From Streptomyces sp. WZ-12 (GTDB lineage Bacteria; Actinomycetota; Actinomycetes; Streptomycetales; Streptomycetaceae), in the NCBI RefSeq assembly GCF_028898845.1, contig NZ_CP118574.1, forward strand, positions 3,038,001 through 3,102,000: DNA of 64,000 nt. The letters run 5' to 3'. Positions 8,174-17,432 of this stretch are shown piece after piece (the first letter of the stretch is position 1; every line of letters begins with the position of its first letter). Under the pieces are notes generated by a model, which was not told where the DNA came from, made no database searches, and saw only the letters and a program-made list of their open reading frames with translations. The translations under genes and the position numbers were made by a program.

Positions 8174-9262
8174 TCAGCCGATGCGGTGCATCCAGCCGTG
8201 CGCGTCGGGGACCACCCCGCGCTGGATGTCCAGCAGCGCCTCGCGCAGCTTCAGCGTGACCTTGCCCGGCTCGCCGCCGGACTCGTGCCACTCGGCGCCC
8301 GCGCGCTTGACCGTGCCGACCGGGGTGATCACCGCGGCGGTGCCGCAGGCGAAGACCTCGGTGAGCGCGCCGCTGGCGGAGTCGTTCTGCCACTGGTCGC
8401 AGGAGACCCGGCCCTCCTCCGCCTCGTAGCCGAGGTCGCGGGCGACGGAGAGCAGCGAGTCGCGGGTGACGCCGGGCAGCAGCGAGCCGGTCAGCGTCGG
8501 GGTGACGATCTTGTCGCCGTAGACGAAGTAGAGGTTCATCCCGCCCAGTTCCTCGACCCAGGTGTGCTCCACGGCGTCGAGGTAGGCGACCTGGTCGCAG
8601 CCGCGGGCCGCGGCCTCGGCCTGGGCCAGCAGCGACGCGGCGTAGTTGCCGCCGGTCTTGGCGTCGCCCATGCCGCCGGGGACGGCCCGCACCCGGTCCT
8701 CGGACAGCCAGATGGAGACCGGCTTGACGCCGCCGGGGAAGTAGGCGCCGGCGGGCGAGGCGATGACGACGAAGAGGTACTCGTTGGCGGGCTTGACGCC
8801 CAGCCCGACCTCCGTGGCGATCATGAACGGGCGCAGGTAGAGCGACTCCTCGCCGCCGTGCGGCGGCACCCAGTCCTGGTCCTGCTGGACCAGCAGGTCA
8901 CAGGCGGCCAGGAAGGTCTCGACCGGCAGCTCCGGCATCGCCAGCCGGCGGGCGGACGCCTGGAAGCGCCGGGCGTTGGCGTCCGGACGGAAGGTGGCGA
9001 CGCTGCCGTCGGGCTGGCGGTACGCCTTCAGCCCCTCGAAGATCTCCTGGGCGTAGTGCAGGACGTTGGTCGCCGGGTCGAGGGAGAGCGGACCGTAGGG
9101 CACGAGCTGCCCGTCGTGCCAACCGCGCCCCTCGGTCCACTTGATCGTCACCATGTGGTCGGTGAAGTACCGGCCGAAACCGGGGGCGGCGAGGATCTTC
9201 TCCCGCTCCGCCGCGGGCAGCGGATGCGCGGAGGGCTTGAGCTCGATGGTGGGCGTCGTCAT
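8174..9262 (-). CDS. ilvE: Branched-chain amino acid aminotransferase
   Basis: The 362-aa fold-type IV PLP enzyme transfers the amino group from glutamate to the keto acids of leucine, isoleucine and valine. Family marks are [10 protein letters not shown], the PLP-binding Lys in [10 protein letters not shown] and [12 protein letters not shown]. The start at 9262 (MTTPTIEL) has AAGGA upstream and gives the usual length of ~360 aa; a longer in-frame extension to 9394 is unlikely. It shares its direction with leuB, but 364 bp and a leuB terminator separate the two, so it should have its own promoter. Confidence 0.95.
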   Translation of the reverse strand: MTTPTIELKPSAHPLPAAEREKILAAPGFGRYFTDHMVTIKWTEGRGWHDGQLVPYGPLSLDPATNVLHYAQEIFEGLKAYRQPDGSVATFRPDANARRFQASARRLAMPELPVETFLAACDLLVQQDQDWVPPHGGEESLYLRPFMIATEVGLGVKPANEYLFVVIASPAGAYFPGGVKPVSIWLSEDRVRAVPGGMGDAKTGGNYAASLLAQAEAAARGCDQVAYLDAVEHTWVEELGGMNLYFVYGDKIVTPTLTGSLLPGVTRDSLLSVARDLGYEAEEGRVSCDQWQNDSASGALTEVFACGTAAVITPVGTVKRAGAEWHESGGEPGKVTLKLREALLDIQRGVVPDAHGWMHRIG

Positions 9263-9570
9263 GTATCCGTGTCCTTCGCTGCGTGTCCGATACCGGGGGT
9301 ACTCCCCACCCAGCGTGCGCCGGGGAGGATCACCGGCCCTCCGGCCGGGGGCGTTCCCCGCTCGCCGCACCGGTGCGGTGGGGAGCGGCCGCACACCGTC
9401 GTCCCGTGGCCGTACCGGTCGTTACTGGGACGTTTCGAGTTTCCGACCGACGGCCCCTCGTCCGATTATCGCGCGTGGGTGTCCGCCTCTGGAACCGGTG
9501 TGCGCGGCCCGCGTCAGATGGTGGCATCCGACCCGCCGGTTGCCCAGACGGGCCGGGGTCGGGGTATGCG
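9263..9570. other. Intergenic region upstream of ilvE
   Basis: About 310 bp between ilvE and the leuB terminator. It must hold the ilvE promoter. I see no leader peptide, no U-tract hairpin and no convincing small ORF. Confidence 0.5.
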
Positions 9571-9604
9571 GACAGCGCCGGACCGTGGTCGGCCCGGCGC
9601 TGTC
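9571..9604 (-). terminator. leuB terminator
   Basis: A perfect 11-bp stem, GACAGCGCCGG at 9571-9581 with its complement at 9594-9604, begins 22 bp after the leuB stop codon. Confidence 0.75.
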
Positions 9605-9626
9605 GGTACTGCTGGTGCGTCGGGCG

Positions 9627-10667
9627 TCAGCCCGCTACGCGTGCGGCGAGCGCGTCCCCGATCTGGTCGGTGGTGCGGGCCGTACCGTCCCTGGCCTCCA
9701 GGTCGGCGGCGACCTCCGCCTCGATGCGGGCCGCCTGCTCGTCGAGGCCGAGGTGCCGGAGCAGCAGGGCGACGGAGAGGATGGTGGCGGTCGGGTCGGC
9801 CTTGCCGGTGCCCGCGATGTCCGGCGCGGAGCCGTGCACCGGCTCGAACATCGAGGGGAACTCCCCGGTGGGGTTGATGTTCCCGGAGGCGGCCAGGCCG
9901 ATGCCGCCGGTGACGGCCGCGGCGAGGTCGGTGAGGATGTCGCCGAAGAGGTTGTCGGTGACGATCACGTCGAACCGCTCGGGCTGGGTGACGAGGAAGA
10001 TCGTCGCCGCGTCGACGTGCAGGTAGTCGGTGGTGACCTCGGGGTACTCCCGGCCGACCTTGTCGAAGATGTTCTTCCACATGTGGCCGGCGTAGACCAG
10101 GACGTTGTTCTTGTGCACCAGCGTCAGCTTCTTGCGCGGGCGGGAGTTGGCCCGCTCGTAGGCGTCCCGGACCACCCGCTCCACGCCGTAGGCGGTGTTG
10201 ACGCTGACCTCGGTGGCGACCTCGGCGGGGGTGCCGGTGCGCAGGCTGCCACCGTTGCCGGTGTACGGGCCCTCGGTGCCCTCGCGGACGACGACGAAGT
10301 CGATGTCGGGGCGGCCGGCCAGCGGCGTCGCGGTGTTCGGGAAGAGCTTCGAGGGACGCAGGTTGACGAAGTGGTCGAAGGCGAAGCGGAGTTTGAGCAG
10401 CAGTCCGCGCTCCAGGACGCCGGACGGCACCGAGGGGTCGCCGATCGCGCCGAGCAGGATCGCGTCGTGCTCCTTGAGCGCCGCCAGCTCCGCGTCCGGG
10501 AGGGTCTCGCCGGTGCGGTGCCAGCGCCTGGCCCCGAGGTCGTACTCCTTGGTTTCCAGCTTGACGTCCTGCGGGAGGACCGCGGTCAGGACCTTCAGGC
10601 CCTGCGCCACGACTTCCTGGCCGATTCCGTCACCGGGGATCACTGCGAGGCGAATGCTGCGAGACAT
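9627..10667 (-). CDS. leuB: 3-isopropylmalate dehydrogenase
   Basis: The 346-aa NAD-dependent beta-decarboxylating dehydrogenase oxidises and decarboxylates 3-isopropylmalate to 2-oxoisocaproate in leucine synthesis. Visible marks are the N-terminal [23 protein letters not shown] with the substrate-binding Arg, the catalytic Lys/Asp segments [10 protein letters not shown] and [15 protein letters not shown], and [19 protein letters not shown] near the C-terminus. Length is normal. It is divergent from the phosphoesterase gene, sharing a gap of 141 bp that holds a TGTCCG-n5-CGGACA dyad. Confidence 0.95.
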   Translation of the reverse strand: MSRSIRLAVIPGDGIGQEVVAQGLKVLTAVLPQDVKLETKEYDLGARRWHRTGETLPDAELAALKEHDAILLGAIGDPSVPSGVLERGLLLKLRFAFDHFVNLRPSKLFPNTATPLAGRPDIDFVVVREGTEGPYTGNGGSLRTGTPAEVATEVSVNTAYGVERVVRDAYERANSRPRKKLTLVHKNNVLVYAGHMWKNIFDKVGREYPEVTTDYLHVDAATIFLVTQPERFDVIVTDNLFGDILTDLAAAVTGGIGLAASGNINPTGEFPSMFEPVHGSAPDIAGTGKADPTATILSVALLLRHLGLDEQAARIEAEVAADLEARDGTARTTDQIGDALAARVAG

Positions 10668-10706
10668 GCCTGGACCCTACTCTTCGTCCCATTGATTGAC
10701 ACGTCA

Positions 10707-10723
10707 TGTCCGACATGCGGACA
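10707..10723. promoter_or_regulatory. 17-bp dyad in the leuB/phosphoesterase divergent gap
   Basis: TGTCCGACATGCGGACA has perfect TGTCCG/CGGACA half-sites separated by 5 bp. It lies 40 bp upstream of the leuB start. It may be an operator for either divergent gene; no regulator is adjacent. Confidence 0.4.
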
Positions 10724-10808
10724 GGGTGCACCGGCCGACAGCCAGCGGCCATCCGCCGTTCACCCGCGGGCCCCACCGCCGTCGGTCGGACTTGTCAGAT
10801 TCGGCCAC

Positions 10809-12431
10809 ATGACTGCACACCCCCGGGGGGAGCGCCCCCAGCCCTCGCACACCCCCCGCGTCGGCATACCGGAGCACCTCGCGGCCCGGATGACCATGCC
10901 CGAGCAGCACGAGTACCTCCGCACCAAGCTGACCCGCCGGGGCCTGCTGCGCAGCTCCGCGGTGACCGCCGGCATGGTCGCCGGCGCCGGCCTGCTGACC
11001 GCCCCGGCCGCGCAGGCCGCTCAGCCCGCCGGCCCGACGCTGCTCTCCGCGCCCGCCACCGCCGCCGTCGACGGCCACCTGGTCGCCCCGTTCGGCCGCC
11101 ACCTCGCCTTCGGCGCCGATCCGCGGACCCAGATGCGGGTGTCCTGGCAGGTGCCGTTCGCGGTCAAGCGGCCGTTCCTGCGGGTCGGTTCGACCCCCTG
11201 GGACCTGGGCCGCAAGGTCCCGGCGGAGGTGCGCCACCTGCACACCCCGGCGCTGTCCGGCAAGCTGCCGGCGGTCGACCAGTTCTATCTGCACGCGGCC
11301 CTGGACGGCCTGCGCCCGGGCACCACCTACTACTACGGCGTCGGCCACGACGGCTTCGACCCCGCCGACCCGCGCCACTTCGGCACCGTCGGCACCTTCC
11401 GCACCGCGCCGGCCCGCGCCGAGAAGTTCGTCTTCACCGCCTTCGGCGACCAGGGCGTCAGCTACCACGCGCTCGCCAACGACCAGTTGATCCTGGGGCA
11501 GAACCCGTCCTTCCACCTGCACGCGGGCGACATCTGCTACGCCGACCCGGACGGCCAGGGCTCCGAGCACGACACCTACGACGCCCGCACCTGGGACCAG
11601 TTCCTCGCCCAGACCGAGACGGTGGCCAAGTCGGTGCCGTGGATGGTGACCACCGGCAACCACGACATGGAGGCGTGGTACTCCCCCAACGGCTACGGCG
11701 GCCAGTCGGCCCGCTGGTCGCTGCCGACCAACGGCCCGGACCCCCAACACGCCCCCGGCGTCTACTCGTTCACCTACGGGAACGTCGCGGTGATCGCCCT
11801 GGACGCCAACGACGTCTCCTACGAGATCCCCGCCAACGCCGGCTACACGCAGGGCCGACAGACCCGCTGGCTGGACCGCCGGCTCGGCGAGCTGCGCGCC
11901 GCCCACGGCATCGACTTCCTGGTGGTCTTCTTCCACCACTGCGCCTTCTCCACCACCAACTCGCACGCCTCGGAGGGCGGGGTCCGGGACGCCTGGCTGC
12001 CGCTCTTCGAGAAGCACCAGGTGGACCTGGTGATCAACGGCCACAACCACGTCTACGAGCGCACCGACGCCCTCAAGGGCGGCCACGTGGCCAAGCGGGT
12101 CCCCGTCGGGGAGACCGTCGACGCCGCGCACGAGGGCATCGTCTACGTCACGGCCGGCGGCGCCGGGAAGTCGCTGTACGACTTCCCCGTGCCCGACAGC
12201 TACGAGGGCCACGTGAAGGACCTCGACCACGTGGACACCTACCACTGGATCAAGGGCGGGGCGAAGGCCAAGGAGAGCGTCGAGTGGTCCCGGGTCCGCT
12301 ACACCGGCTACTCGTTCATCGCCGTCGAGGTCACCCCGGGCGCCCGGCCCAGGATGGCGGTCACCGCCCTCGCCGAGTCCGGTGAGCGCATCGACCACTT
12401 CGCGGTCACCCGGTCCCGCCGCCGACACTGA
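10809..12431 (+). CDS. Tat-exported purple acid phosphatase-like metallophosphoesterase
   Basis: The 540-aa protein has a long N-region followed by a Tat motif (TRRGLLRSSAVTAG) and an Ala-rich h-region ending near APAAQAAQPA. A purple acid phosphatase N-terminal (Fn3-like) domain (MRVSWQVPF) precedes the catalytic domain. The catalytic domain carries FTAFGDQG, LHAGDICYAD, TTGNHDME, VVFFHHCAFS and NGHNHVYERT, the five metal-binding blocks of this superfamily. It should hydrolyse phosphomonoesters or diesters outside the cell. ATG at 10809 was chosen because the following GIPEHLAARMTMPEQHEYLR stretch looks conserved; the Shine-Dalgarno sequence is weak. Confidence 0.85.
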   Translation: MTAHPRGERPQPSHTPRVGIPEHLAARMTMPEQHEYLRTKLTRRGLLRSSAVTAGMVAGAGLLTAPAAQAAQPAGPTLLSAPATAAVDGHLVAPFGRHLAFGADPRTQMRVSWQVPFAVKRPFLRVGSTPWDLGRKVPAEVRHLHTPALSGKLPAVDQFYLHAALDGLRPGTTYYYGVGHDGFDPADPRHFGTVGTFRTAPARAEKFVFTAFGDQGVSYHALANDQLILGQNPSFHLHAGDICYADPDGQGSEHDTYDARTWDQFLAQTETVAKSVPWMVTTGNHDMEAWYSPNGYGGQSARWSLPTNGPDPQHAPGVYSFTYGNVAVIALDANDVSYEIPANAGYTQGRQTRWLDRRLGELRAAHGIDFLVVFFHHCAFSTTNSHASEGGVRDAWLPLFEKHQVDLVINGHNHVYERTDALKGGHVAKRVPVGETVDAAHEGIVYVTAGGAGKSLYDFPVPDSYEGHVKDLDHVDTYHWIKGGAKAKESVEWSRVRYTGYSFIAVEVTPGARPRMAVTALAESGERIDHFAVTRSRRRH

Positions 12432-12445
12432 CCGCCCGCACCACC

Positions 12446-12490
12446 GCGCGAAGGGGCGCCCGGGACCAACTCCCGGGCGCCCCTTCGCGC
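12446..12490. terminator. Long perfect-stem terminator
   Basis: A perfect 20-bp stem with a 5-nt loop (arms 12446-12465 and 12471-12490) lies between the convergent phosphoesterase gene and the 43-aa ORF. It probably serves both strands. Confidence 0.88.
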
Positions 12491-12510
12491 ATGAGCGGGG
12501 TCGGCGTGGC

Positions 12511-12642
12511 TCAGTGACCGGTGGCGCCGCCGTTGTCGCGGCGGTCGAGTGCGCGCTGGAGGGCGGCCGCGGCGTTGCGGCGGTCGGCGTCGTTGGTCTG
12601 ACGGGAGGAGTGACGGGTCCTGCGGACGATGGTCTCGGCCAT
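12511..12642 (-). CDS. Small conserved hypothetical protein (43 aa)
   Basis: The ORF encodes a basic 43-aa peptide starting MAETIVRRTRHSS and ending RRDNGGATGH. A GGAG site lies 9 nt upstream of the ATG, and a strong terminator follows. From memory, near-identical peptides occur beside the P5C dehydrogenase gene in other Streptomyces, which supports a real gene. It has no signal peptide or membrane segment, and its many Arg and Asn residues suggest a nucleic-acid or ribosome partner, though no function is known. Confidence 0.65.
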   Translation of the reverse strand: MAETIVRRTRHSSRQTNDADRRNAAAALQRALDRRDNGGATGH

Positions 12643-12902
12643 GATGCGCGTCTCCAATGCCAAAGCCCCGAGCTGAAGGGGTGCGTCGAAGAAGAGGGGT
12701 GGGTGGTGCAGGGATGGCCAAAGGGGCGGGGGCCGCGGCACCACAGGGGTCACCTGCGCTCGGCGTGCCGGGCCGCATCCGCGTTCGCTGGATGGAGCGA
12801 AGCGTTCGGCTTCTACAAAGCTAGGCCAGCGCGGCCGTGCTGTCTGCACAATTACTTGGGCTTCCTACTATTTGAGACGGAAGCGACCCGGCAGCCGGAA
12901 AC
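12643..12902. other. Intergenic region between the 43-aa ORF and the pruA terminator
   Basis: About 260 bp that should contain the promoter of the 43-aa gene. AT-rich patches occur around 12815-12875. No hairpin with a U-tract and no other credible ORF were seen. Confidence 0.45.
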
Positions 12903-12946
12903 GCCGAGGGCCCGGCCCCCCGAAAAGGGGAGGCCGGGCCCTCGGC
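12903..12946 (-). terminator. pruA terminator
   Basis: A perfect 15-bp stem, GCCGAGGGCCCGGCC at 12903-12917 with its complement at 12932-12946. The inner CCCC/GGGG can extend the pairing around a short A-rich loop. It follows the pruA stop codon by 11 bp. Confidence 0.85.
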
Positions 12947-12957
12947 AGGGGCGGGTG

Positions 12958-14598
12958 TCAGCCCATGTGCGGGTACCGGTAGTCGGTCGGCGGGACCAGC
13001 GTCTCCTTGATGGAGCGGGTCGAGGTCCAGCGCATCAGGTTCTGCTTGGCGCCGGCCTTGTCGTTGGTGCCGGAGGCCCGGCCGCCGCCGAACGGCTGCT
13101 GGCCGACGACGGCGCCGGTGGGCTTGTCGTTGATGTAGAAGTTGCCCGCGGCGAACCGCAGCCGCTCGCAGGTGGCGACGGCCGCGGCGCGGTCCTGGGC
13201 GATGACGGCACCGGTCAGGCCGTAGGCCGAGGCGGACTCCATCTGGTCCAGCATCGCCCCGTAGCCGCCCTCGACCGAGTCGTCGTAGACGTACACGCCG
13301 AGGATCGGGCCGAAGTACTCGTCCTTGAAGATCTCGTTCTCCGGGTCGGTGGAGACCAGGACCGTCGGGCGGACGAAGTAGCCCACGCTGTCGTCGTAGG
13401 TGCCGCCGGCCACGACCTCGACGGTCGGGTCGGCCTTGGCGCGGTCGATCGCCGCCTTGTTCTTGGCGAACGAGCGCTCGTCGATGACGGCGCCCATGAA
13501 GTGCGCCAGGTCGGTGACGTCACCCATGGTCAGGGCGTCGACCTCGGCGGCGAACTCCTCCTTGAAGCCGGCGTTCCACAGCGAGGCCGGGACGTAGGCG
13601 CGGGAGGCCGCGGAGCACTTCTGCCCCTGGAACTCGAAGGCGCCGCGGGTCATGGCGGTCTTCAGCACGGCGCGGTCGGCCGAGGGGTGGGCGACGATGA
13701 AGTCCTTGCCGCCGGTCTCGCCGACCAGCCGCGGATAGGTCTTGTACGCCTCGATGTTGGTGCCGACCGTCTTCCAGAGGTACTGGAAGGTCCTGGTCGA
13801 GCCGGTGAAGTGGATGCCGGCCAACTCGGGGTGGGTCAGGGCCACTTCGGAGACGTCCTTGCCGTCGCCGGTGACGAGGTTGATGACGCCGGGCGGCAGG
13901 CCGGCCTCCTCCAGCAGGCGCATCAGCAGCACCGCGGCGAAGGTCTGCGTCGGGGACGGCTTCCAGACCACGACGTTGCCCATCAGGGCGGGGGCGGTGG
14001 GGAGGTTGCCGGCGATCGCGGTGAAGTTGAAGGGCGTGATCGCGTAGACGAAGCCTTCGAGGGGGCGGTGGTCGGAGCGGTTCCAGACGCCCGGGGAGTT
14101 CACCGGCGGCTGCTCGGCCAGGATCTGCCGCGCGAAGTGGACGTTGAAGCGCCAGAAGTCGACCAGCTCGCAGGGGGTGTCGATCTCGGCCTGCTGGGCG
14201 GTCTTGGACTGGCCGAGCATGGTGGCGGCGGCCAGCGTCTCGCGCCAGGGACCGGCGAGCAGGTCGGCGGCCTTGAGGATGATCGCGGCACGGTCGTCGA
14301 AGGGCATCGCGCGCCAGGCGGGGGCGGCGGCCAGCGCGGCGTCCACCGCGTCCTGGGCGTCCTGGACGGTGGCGTTGGCGTACGTGCCCAGGCGGGCGGA
14401 GTGGTGGTGCGGCTGCACGACGTCGAAGCGCTCGCCGCCGCCCATCCGCCGCTCACCGCCGATGGTCATCGGCAGCTCGATGGGGTTGCCGGCCAGCTCC
14501 TTGAGCTTGGCCTCCAGGCGGAAGCGCTCCGGGCTGCCCGGGGCGTAGCTGTGCACCGGCTCGTTCACCGGCACGGGGACCTGGGTCACAGCGTCCAT
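12958..14598 (-). CDS. pruA: L-glutamate gamma-semialdehyde (1-pyrroline-5-carboxylate) dehydrogenase
   Basis: The 546-aa aldehyde dehydrogenase superfamily member oxidises glutamate semialdehyde to glutamate, the second step of proline catabolism. The general-base Glu lies in LVGETGGKDF and the nucleophile Cys in FEFQGQKCSAASRAYVP. GGRASGTNDKAGA near the end is typical of stand-alone P5C dehydrogenases. The start follows AAGGAG. The proline dehydrogenase gene lies upstream in the same direction, but the 217-bp gap holds repeated sequence blocks, so pruA may also have its own regulated promoter. Confidence 0.93.
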   Translation of the reverse strand: MDAVTQVPVPVNEPVHSYAPGSPERFRLEAKLKELAGNPIELPMTIGGERRMGGGERFDVVQPHHHSARLGTYANATVQDAQDAVDAALAAAPAWRAMPFDDRAAIILKAADLLAGPWRETLAAATMLGQSKTAQQAEIDTPCELVDFWRFNVHFARQILAEQPPVNSPGVWNRSDHRPLEGFVYAITPFNFTAIAGNLPTAPALMGNVVVWKPSPTQTFAAVLLMRLLEEAGLPPGVINLVTGDGKDVSEVALTHPELAGIHFTGSTRTFQYLWKTVGTNIEAYKTYPRLVGETGGKDFIVAHPSADRAVLKTAMTRGAFEFQGQKCSAASRAYVPASLWNAGFKEEFAAEVDALTMGDVTDLAHFMGAVIDERSFAKNKAAIDRAKADPTVEVVAGGTYDDSVGYFVRPTVLVSTDPENEIFKDEYFGPILGVYVYDDSVEGGYGAMLDQMESASAYGLTGAVIAQDRAAAVATCERLRFAAGNFYINDKPTGAVVGQQPFGGGRASGTNDKAGAKQNLMRWTSTRSIKETLVPPTDYRYPHMG

Positions 14599-14621
14599 AG
14601 CGGCCGTGTCTCCTTACGCTT

Positions 14622-14671
14622 GCGATCGTCGTTCGCGATCGTTTCGTTGTCGTACGTCGGTGTACGTCGGT
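14622..14671. promoter_or_regulatory. Direct repeats upstream of pruA
   Basis: GCGATCGT occurs twice (14622-14629 and 14635-14642, 13 bp apart). GTACGTCGGT is then repeated head-to-tail (14652-14671), a period of one helical turn. They sit 24-73 bp upstream of the pruA start. The neighbouring PucR-type regulator is a possible binder, by inference only. Confidence 0.4.
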
Positions 14672-14815
14672 CGTGCCGAGGCCACTGCCACGGCGGGTGT
14701 CCCGGAGGCGGCGGTGAAGGCGCCGCCCCCGGAGGTTTCCCCCACTTCCAGAATCCACCCATAGGCTCTCAAAAGGGATGGTAAATCCCGCCCCAAAAGA
14801 GCCGGTCGGCAGGGG

Positions 14816-15742
14816 TCAGCCGCGGGTGGCCAGGGACCTCAGGAAGAAGGCCAGGTTGGCGGGGCGCTCGGCGAGCCGGCGCATGAAGTAGCCGTACCAG
14901 TCCGTCCCGTACGGGATGTAGACCCGCATCCGGTGGCCCTCCTCCACCAGGCGCCGCTGCTCCGCCTCGCGGATGCCGAACAGCATCTGGAACTCGTAGT
15001 CGGCGGGCTTGCGGCCGCTGCGGTGCGCCAGCTCCTGGGCGATGGCGACCATCCGCGGGTCGTGGGACCCGACCATCGGGTAGCCCTTCCCCGCCATCAG
15101 GATCTTCAGGCAGCGCACATAGGCCCGGTCGACCTCCCGCTTGTCCTGGAACGCGACCGCCGCGGGCTCCTTGTACGCGCCCTTGACCAGTCGCACCCGG
15201 GAGCCTTCCCCGGCCAGTGCGCGGCAGTCGTCCTCGGTGCGGAAGAGGTAGGACTGCAGCACCGCGCCGGTCTGCGGGAACCGCTCGCGCAGCTCCTTGA
15301 GGATCGCCAGGGTGGAGTCGACCGTGGTGTGGTCCTCCATGTCCAGCGTCACGGTGGTGCCGGCCTCGGCGGCGGCCTCGACGACGGGGGTGACGTTGCG
15401 CAGCGCGAGGTCGTGTCCACCGGACAGCGCCTGCCCGAAGGCGGAGAGCTTCACCGACATCTCGGCCTTGGGGCCGAGCCCCAACTCCTTGAGCGCCGCG
15501 GCCAACTGGAGATAGGCGTCGCGGTTGCGGAGCGCCTCGGCCGGGTCGGTGATGTCCTCGCCGAGGTGGTCGAGGGTGACCTCCATGCCGCGGGCGGCGA
15601 GGGTGCGCACCGCCGCCATCGACTCGTCCAGGTGCTCGCCGGCGACGAACCGGTCCACCACGGGACGGGTGACCGGAGCGGCCGCGACGACGCGTCGGAT
15701 GCTGTCGCTGCGCGCGGCGGCGAGAAGCACGGGACCCAGCAT
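14816..15742 (-). CDS. putB: Proline dehydrogenase
   Basis: The 308-aa monofunctional FAD enzyme oxidises proline to 1-pyrroline-5-carboxylate. Conserved blocks of the PutA PRODH barrel are KLSAFG, DMEDHTTVDSTL, YLFRTEDD, RLVKGAYKEP, GSHDPRM and the C-terminal RVYIPYGTDWYGYFMRRLAERPAN. A GGAGGTG site 5 nt before ATG 15742 fixes the start, so a longer version to 15799 is not needed. It feeds the next gene, P5C dehydrogenase, and lies divergent from a PucR-type regulator. Confidence 0.92.
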   Translation of the reverse strand: MLGPVLLAAARSDSIRRVVAAAPVTRPVVDRFVAGEHLDESMAAVRTLAARGMEVTLDHLGEDITDPAEALRNRDAYLQLAAALKELGLGPKAEMSVKLSAFGQALSGGHDLALRNVTPVVEAAAEAGTTVTLDMEDHTTVDSTLAILKELRERFPQTGAVLQSYLFRTEDDCRALAGEGSRVRLVKGAYKEPAAVAFQDKREVDRAYVRCLKILMAGKGYPMVGSHDPRMVAIAQELAHRSGRKPADYEFQMLFGIREAEQRRLVEEGHRMRVYIPYGTDWYGYFMRRLAERPANLAFFLRSLATRG

Positions 15743-15947
15743 GGGGCACCTCCACGATTCAGGATGACAAATGCCGGGGCGGGCGCCGAGCGGCGGCACG
15801 CGGCGGCAAGATGAGCCACCTGAAATTTAAGGATCTCGCCACTTTCCGGCCATCGACAGCTGTCACGCCTTCGTGGCCGGCATCTCAGACAGATGTATGA
15901 GAATGGGAGTGAGGTGACGGCAGGGACAGGAGAGGGGCCGGGCGACG

Positions 15948-17210
15948 GTGCGCAGCGACTACCAACAGTTGGTGGACGAGATCTCGGCGGCGCTCGGCGC
16001 GCCGGCGACCCTGGAGGACCGGGACTTCCAACTCATCGCCTTCGGGGCGCATGAGGGCGAGGACGACGAGGTCATGGACCCGGTGCGGACCCGCTCGATC
16101 CTCCAGCGGCGGTCCTCGGCGGCGGTGCGGGCGTGGTTCGAGGCGTTCGGGATCGCCCGGGCCACCTCCCCGCTGCGGATCCCGCCGGACCCGGCGGCCG
16201 GCGTGTTCAAAGGCCGGATCTGTCTCCCGGTACGGCACCGGGGCGTGGTGCACGGCTACGTCTGGCTGCTGGACGACGGCCATCTGACCGACCTGGAGCT
16301 GGGCGGCCACGACACCCCGCCGGACCCCCGGATGGCGCAGGCGATGGAGAGCGCCGCCCGGATCGGCGCCCTGCTGGCCGAGGAGTCCCGAGCCGGCTCC
16401 GAACTCGCCGAAGTGCTCCGGGAGTTGCTCACCTCCCGTACGGACGGCAAGGCCGCGGCCGCGGCGGGCGCGTTGCGGGACGCCCTCCGGGACACCCTCC
16501 GCTTCTCCCCCGGCACCCCGCTCACCCTGGTCGCCGTCCTCCCCTGGGACACCACCGCCACCGACGCGGCCCCGCTACCGGCCCTGCCCGGACTGCTCGC
16601 CGCCTGCCCGCTGCCCGCGGCGGACGCCGGAGCGCCGGACCGGCCGGGCCCGGGCGCCGCGGAGCCCGTGCTGGCCGCGCTGGTCCGGCTGCGCCAGGCC
16701 GCCTCGCTCGCCCCGGCCCACACCGCCGCCGACCATCTGCTGCGCTCGCCGCGAGCCGGCAGCGCGCCCGCGGCGACCGGCCGGACGGGAGCCCGTCCCA
16801 CCCGGGGCGCGGCCGGAATCGGCGTCCCCACCCGGGAGTTGACCGAGCTGCCGGACTCCTGGCGGCAGGCCCTGGCCGCGGCCCGCGCGGCCCGCGCCGA
16901 GCCCCGGCTCAGCCCCGTCGCCGAGTGGACCGACCTCGGCGCCTACCGCCTGCTGACCGCCCTCCCGGCCGCCGCGCCCGACCCGGCCGTCGGCCCGCTG
17001 CTCGCCCCCGCGCACGCCGAACTCGCCCGTACGGTCGAGGCGTTCCTCGACTGCGCCGGCCAGGCCGGCCGCACCGCCCAGCAGCTCGGCATCCACCGCC
17101 AGACGCTCTACTACCGCCTGGGCCGGGTCGAGAAGCTGACCGGGCTGGACCTCGACGAGGGAGCGGACCGCCTGCTGCTCCACATGGCTCTGAAGGCGGC
17201 CCGGTTGTGA
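15948..17210 (+). CDS. PucR/CdaR-type transcriptional regulator, probable regulator of proline catabolism
   Basis: The 420-aa protein ends with the PucR C-terminal helix-turn-helix (about residues 365-420: VEAFLDCAG, TAQQLGIHRQTLYYRLGRVEKLTG). The N-terminal part is a sensor-like region of unknown ligand, and the middle is Ala/Pro-rich. It is divergent from the proline dehydrogenase gene, the usual arrangement for a dedicated activator, so proline or P5C control is a reasonable inference. The GTG start follows GGAGAGG. Family members control purine, sugar-acid and proline catabolism genes. Confidence 0.82.
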   Translation: MRSDYQQLVDEISAALGAPATLEDRDFQLIAFGAHEGEDDEVMDPVRTRSILQRRSSAAVRAWFEAFGIARATSPLRIPPDPAAGVFKGRICLPVRHRGVVHGYVWLLDDGHLTDLELGGHDTPPDPRMAQAMESAARIGALLAEESRAGSELAEVLRELLTSRTDGKAAAAAGALRDALRDTLRFSPGTPLTLVAVLPWDTTATDAAPLPALPGLLAACPLPAADAGAPDRPGPGAAEPVLAALVRLRQAASLAPAHTAADHLLRSPRAGSAPAATGRTGARPTRGAAGIGVPTRELTELPDSWRQALAAARAARAEPRLSPVAEWTDLGAYRLLTALPAAAPDPAVGPLLAPAHAELARTVEAFLDCAGQAGRTAQQLGIHRQTLYYRLGRVEKLTGLDLDEGADRLLLHMALKAARL

Positions 17211-17432
17211 GGTGGCTGTGAGGCCGCTGTGAGGCGGCCGCCGGGGGATGCCTGGAGTGCCCCGGGATGGCATCTGTTGGCCATCTGACGGCCGCAAACC
17301 CTTTGTCCACAGGGCCTGTTGCCGGCCACTACCGGCAAGTAGCGTGTGCGCCGATCGAGGGTGCCCGGCCGCCGGACCGGCTCGCGGGACCCGTCGCCGA
17401 CCCGCCATGTGCGGCCACTCCAGGGGGATTTG

